This document shows, piece by piece, positions 6,695 through 8,998 of a stretch of DNA of 8,998 nt. The DNA is from Thermodesulfovibrionales bacterium (GTDB lineage Bacteria; Nitrospirota; Thermodesulfovibrionia; Thermodesulfovibrionales; SM23-35). The position numbers were made by a program, and so were the translations under genes. Below the pieces are notes generated by a model. The model was not told the DNA's origin. It did not search any database and was given only the letters and a program-made list of their open reading frames with translations. Where the stretch lies: assembly GCA_022013235.1 (NCBI GenBank), contig JAKLQR010000285.1, forward strand, positions 1 to 8,998. Direction: 5' to 3'. Position 1 is the stretch's first letter, and each line of letters opens with the position of its first letter.

Positions 6695-6711
6695 TATCCC
6701 TTATCGGGATA
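6695..6711. repeat. Second small hairpin after pheT
   Basis: TATCCC (6695-6700) and GGGATA (6706-6711) pair around a 5-nt loop. It lies 12 nt after the REP-like hairpin. It has no T-run and could be a second unit of the same repeat or part of the pheT 3' end. Confidence 0.35.
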
Positions 6712-6734
6712 CCTCATCACCTTTCCCCCTTGTC

Positions 6735-6762
6735 TTGACATTCCGCGCGGGATATGTATTAA
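6735..6762 (+). promoter_or_regulatory. Promoter of the Fur-family/znu operon
   Basis: TTGACA (6735-6740) is a perfect -35. After 16 nt comes TATTAA (6757-6762) as a likely -10; ATTAAT one base later is equivalent. The predicted start lies near 6769, inside the palindrome at 6761-6779, leaving a leader of about 28 nt to the ATG at 6797. Confidence 0.6.
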
Positions 6763-6779
6763 TAGAAATGGTTTCTATT
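6761..6779. promoter_or_regulatory. Perfect 19-bp palindrome, likely operator of the Fur-family repressor
   Basis: AATAGAAATGGTTTCTATT consists of perfect 8-bp arms around TGG. It overlaps the -10 and the predicted transcription start, the classic place for a repressor. Its size fits a Fur/Zur-type site and the next gene encodes such a regulator, so autoregulation of the zinc uptake operon is the natural reading. The exact motif is not one I can assign to a known box. Confidence 0.6.
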
Positions 6780-6796
6780 TATATTTGGGGGATTCC

Positions 6797-7237
6797 ATGC
6801 TTCGCGACTTTCAATCGGTTCTGAAAAAATTACATCTCAAAGTTACCCCGAAACGGCTTGCCATACTTGAGGTCCTCAAGAACGAGTCAGTCTACCTGAG
6901 CCCGGAGGAAGTATGGAGGAAGCTCAGGAAGCAGTTCTCGCAGGTGGGCCTTCCGACAGTCTATCGCAATCTGGAGGAGCTTGCTCAGGGCAATGTCATC
7001 TCGAAGGTTACCCACCCGAACCGTCAGTTGTATTATTACTTCTGCCTGAATCCTTCCCATCATCACCATTTTATCTGCCTCTCCTGCAGGACTGTTGAGG
7101 ATATAGATTTCTGCATGTTTCGTGAACTGGAGAAGAGGGTCAAACAGGAGCTGAAGGGCAGGGTTGTCTCCCATATCCTTCAGGTGAACGGGTTATGTAA
7201 AAAATGTCTGAAAAAAGACGGGGGAAGTCATGCATAA
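6797..7237 (+). CDS. Fur-family metalloregulator (probable zinc uptake repressor, Zur-like)
   Basis: 146 residues from the ATG at 6797, preceded by GGGGGA (6787-6792). A TTG at 6785 would overlap that site and is less likely. Residues 1-75 form the winged helix (VTPKRLAILEVL, LPTVYRNLEEL as recognition helix). The C-terminal half is the dimerisation and metal-binding domain, with the HHHHF cluster (H88-H91) and two CxxC pairs, C94/C97 and C134/C137, that form the structural Zn site of Fur-family proteins. Members repress uptake genes when loaded with metal. Placement as first gene of a znuACB operon, overlapping znuA by 8 nt, argues for zinc sensing; Fur, Mur or PerR-like sensing cannot be excluded from sequence alone. 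It probably represses its own promoter through the palindrome at 6761-6779. Confidence 0.92.
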   Translation: MLRDFQSVLKKLHLKVTPKRLAILEVLKNESVYLSPEEVWRKLRKQFSQVGLPTVYRNLEELAQGNVISKVTHPNRQLYYYFCLNPSHHHHFICLSCRTVEDIDFCMFRELEKRVKQELKGRVVSHILQVNGLCKKCLKKDGGSHA

Positions 7238-8180
7238 GGCTGCGCAGGCGCTCATTCTCTTCATCTGCATCGCTCTTGCTTGCACGGTAATTTCATGCAG
7301 GCAGAAAAGTACGGGGGGCAGCGCAGAAAAGAAACTTATTGTGGTAGCAAGCCTGTTCCCTCTCTATGATTTTGCAAGGAATATCGGGAAGGAGAAAGCC
7401 GAGGTTGTTCTCCTGCTCCCTCCCGGAGTCGAACCGCACAGCTACGAACCCAGCACGGGAGATATCCTGAAGATGCACGAAGCAGATATCTTCCTCTTCA
7501 CCGGAGAGGCAATGGAACCGTGGATCGGGGATATCCGGAAGGAGATACGCGGGGAGAAACCCCTGATCGTTGATACGGGAAGGGGAATCAGAATGACCGG
7601 TGGTCATGCAGACAGCGAGGGAGACGACCATGACCACGGAAGACAGGACCCCCATATCTGGCTCGATTTTTCGAATGCAGAGAAGATGGTCGATACAATT
7701 CTTGACGGTTTTGTACGGGCTGATCCTTCAAACAAAGAATCCTATATGCAGAATGCCGAAGCGTATACGCAGCGATTACAAGAGCTGGATAAACAATATT
7801 CCGGTTCCCTGGCTTCATGTAAAAAACGCATTCTTATTCACGGAGGGCACTTCGCCTTCGGCTATCTCGCGAGAAGATATAATCTTCAGTACCTCTCTGC
7901 GTATCAGGGCTTTGCGCCCAATGCCGAGCCGACCCCGAGGAATCTGATTGAACTCGTAAAAAAACTCAGGGAAAGTAAGCTTCAGTACCTGTTCTATGAA
8001 GAACTCATCGTACCACGGGTGGCGGAGACTATAGCGCAGGAAACCGGTGCAGGCCTTCTCAAGCTGAATGGCGCCCATAATGTAACAAAAGAAGAACTCG
8101 CACAGGGCGTTACGTTCATTTCCCTCATGGAACAGAACCTCGAAAACCTCAGAAAGGGGCTCGAATGCCAGGGAAGATAA
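7230..8180 (+). CDS. znuA: Zinc ABC transporter substrate-binding lipoprotein
   Basis: 316 residues. The N-terminus is a lipoprotein signal peptide (hydrophobic 7-22) with a lipobox VISC, lipidation expected at C23; C18 (LAC) is a weaker alternative. The mature part is a cluster A-I (ZnuA/PsaA) binding protein. Likely metal ligands are H70 (GVEPHSYEPS), H142 (DPHIWLD) and H207 (HGGHFAFGYL). A histidine at the third position, where Mn-binding PsaA-type proteins carry Glu, favours zinc. The position of the fourth ligand Asp in the Mn type is N280 here (KLNGAHN). A short His/Asp-rich stretch (GGHADSEGDDHDHG, 124-137) just before H142 is the usual zinc-collecting loop, shorter than in E. coli. 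It should capture Zn2+ outside the inner membrane and pass it to ZnuB. The start overlaps the regulator stop and the end overlaps znuC by 16 nt. Confidence 0.93.
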   Translation: MHKAAQALILFICIALACTVISCRQKSTGGSAEKKLIVVASLFPLYDFARNIGKEKAEVVLLLPPGVEPHSYEPSTGDILKMHEADIFLFTGEAMEPWIGDIRKEIRGEKPLIVDTGRGIRMTGGHADSEGDDHDHGRQDPHIWLDFSNAEKMVDTILDGFVRADPSNKESYMQNAEAYTQRLQELDKQYSGSLASCKKRILIHGGHFAFGYLARRYNLQYLSAYQGFAPNAEPTPRNLIELVKKLRESKLQYLFYEELIVPRVAETIAQETGAGLLKLNGAHNVTKEELAQGVTFISLMEQNLENLRKGLECQGR

Positions 8181-8920
8181 TCACGGTCGAACACCTAAAC
8201 TGCAGATACAACTCTGTGGAAGTGTTAAGCGATATCTCTTTCGCAGTAGAGGCCGGAGACTACGTCGGATTTGTGGGTCCCAACGGGTCAGGGAAAACAA
8301 CCCTTGTCAAGGCAATCCTCAGGCTGATCAGGCAGGAGAGCGGAACAGTGTCGCTCTTCGGAAAAAATCCGGGAGAATTCAGCGAATGGTTCAGGATCGG
8401 TTACCTGCCCCAGAAACTCAGTTTCCTGAACCCGAATTTTCCGGCAACGGTGAAAGAAGTCGTCTCTCTTGGACTATTTGCGAAGAAGAGGTTTCCGAAG
8501 CGCCTTGAAAAATCGGACCGGATATTGATTGACGAAGCCATGAGACTTATGGATATAACCGATATCAGAGACGCCCTGATCGGTGAACTTTCAGGCGGCC
8601 AGCGGCAACGGGTGCTCGTTGCGAGGGCAATAGTGAACGGGCCGGAACTCCTGATCCTCGATGAACCGACAACCGCTTTTGATCCCGAGGCGCGTGAACA
8701 GTTCTATCATACCCTTCAGGATTTGAACAGGAACAGACAGGTCACGATTATCCTCGTTACCCACGACAGTGCGACGATAGGGAAATATGCCTCCAAACTC
8801 CTCTATCTTGATAAGAAAGTCATCTTCTTCGGCAGCTTCGACGCCTTCTGCGCCTCCGAACACATGACGTCCTATTTCGGTGAATTTGCGCAACACCTTA
8901 TTTGCCACAGGCATGATTGA
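8165..8920 (+). CDS. znuC: Zinc ABC transporter ATP-binding protein
   Basis: 251 residues with all motifs of an active ABC ATPase: Walker A GPNGSGKTT (38-46), Q-loop Q83 (GYLPQ), signature LSGGQ (142-146), Walker B LLILDE (162-167) and H-loop H200 (LVTHD). The family resemblance is to ZnuC/MntB-type importers (cluster A-I), and the neighbours support that. It binds the cytoplasmic side of the ZnuB permease and hydrolyses ATP to drive import. The C-terminus ends HLICHRHD, a His/Cys-containing tip that might touch metal, which is speculation. The start codon lies within the end of znuA, and the permease begins at or just after its stop, so all are translated from one mRNA. Confidence 0.95.
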   Translation: MPGKIITVEHLNCRYNSVEVLSDISFAVEAGDYVGFVGPNGSGKTTLVKAILRLIRQESGTVSLFGKNPGEFSEWFRIGYLPQKLSFLNPNFPATVKEVVSLGLFAKKRFPKRLEKSDRILIDEAMRLMDITDIRDALIGELSGGQRQRVLVARAIVNGPELLILDEPTTAFDPEAREQFYHTLQDLNRNRQVTIILVTHDSATIGKYASKLLYLDKKVIFFGSFDAFCASEHMTSYFGEFAQHLICHRHD

Positions 8921-8921
8921 T

Positions 8922-8998
8922 ATGGATATACTCAGCGCGCTTCAGTATGCATTCATCCGGAGGGCAATCATCGCGGGATCGTTTATCGCGCTGGTCTG
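8922..8998 (+). CDS. znuB: Zinc ABC transporter permease, N-terminal fragment
   Basis: Only the first ~25 residues are present; the gene runs out of the window. MDILSALQYAFIRRAIIAG followed by hydrophobic residues matches the start of ABC-3 family permeases (short amphipathic LQYAFIRRA segment, then first membrane helix). An in-frame ATG at 8913 would overlap the znuC stop and add three residues; AGG at 8909-8911 is better spaced for 8922. The full protein should form the dimeric membrane channel served by ZnuA and ZnuC. Confidence 0.8.
   Translation, partial: MDILSALQYAFIRRAIIAGSFIALV

Overview
The window looks like a chromosomal stretch from an anaerobic, Gram-negative-type bacterium. Nitrospirota (Thermodesulfovibrionia-like) or a deltaproteobacterial lineage is my best guess. 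This rests on the family mix: a B12-binding/DUF4070 radical SAM enzyme, a PilZ-DUF4388-J-domain-TPR protein and an orphan receiver protein, beside lipoprotein-type metal uptake genes. It is an inference; there is no rRNA or other marker here to settle it. No complete mobile element, tRNA, rRNA or CRISPR array was seen.

Layout. (1) Bases 1-1446 (+): radical SAM gene whose 5' end lies outside the window. (2) Bases 1498-3222 (-): a convergent gene for a 574-residue multidomain protein (PilZ, DUF4388, J-domain, TPRs). (3) Bases 3223-3532: a shared divergent regulatory region with several palindromes. (4) Bases 3533-4132 (+): a stand-alone receiver domain with a coiled-coil tail. (5) Bases 4133-4512: an AT-rich intergenic region holding a 128-bp element of nested inverted repeats (4187-4314) and, at its end, a near-consensus promoter placed so close to the next ATG that the transcript should be leaderless. 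(6) Bases 4513-6585 (+): pheT, without pheS beside it and without the usual tRNA-binding OB-fold. (7) Bases 6586-6796: two hairpins, one resembling a dispersed REP-like repeat, then a promoter overlapped by a perfect 19-bp palindrome. (8) Bases 6797 to the end (+): an overlapping operon of a Fur-family regulator, a zinc-binding lipoprotein (znuA), an ABC ATPase (znuC) and the start of the permease (znuB).

How the parts work together. The last four genes form a self-contained, probably zinc-responsive, high-affinity uptake unit whose first gene is its own likely repressor; the palindrome over the -10 region is the expected operator. The PilZ/J-domain protein and the divergent receiver protein share one promoter region and may form a c-di-GMP/phosphorylation signalling pair, though only their position supports this. 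The most unusual points are the PheT lacking its OB-fold domain, its likely leaderless expression, the structured 128-bp element, and the c-di-GMP-type PilZ domain fused to a J-domain.
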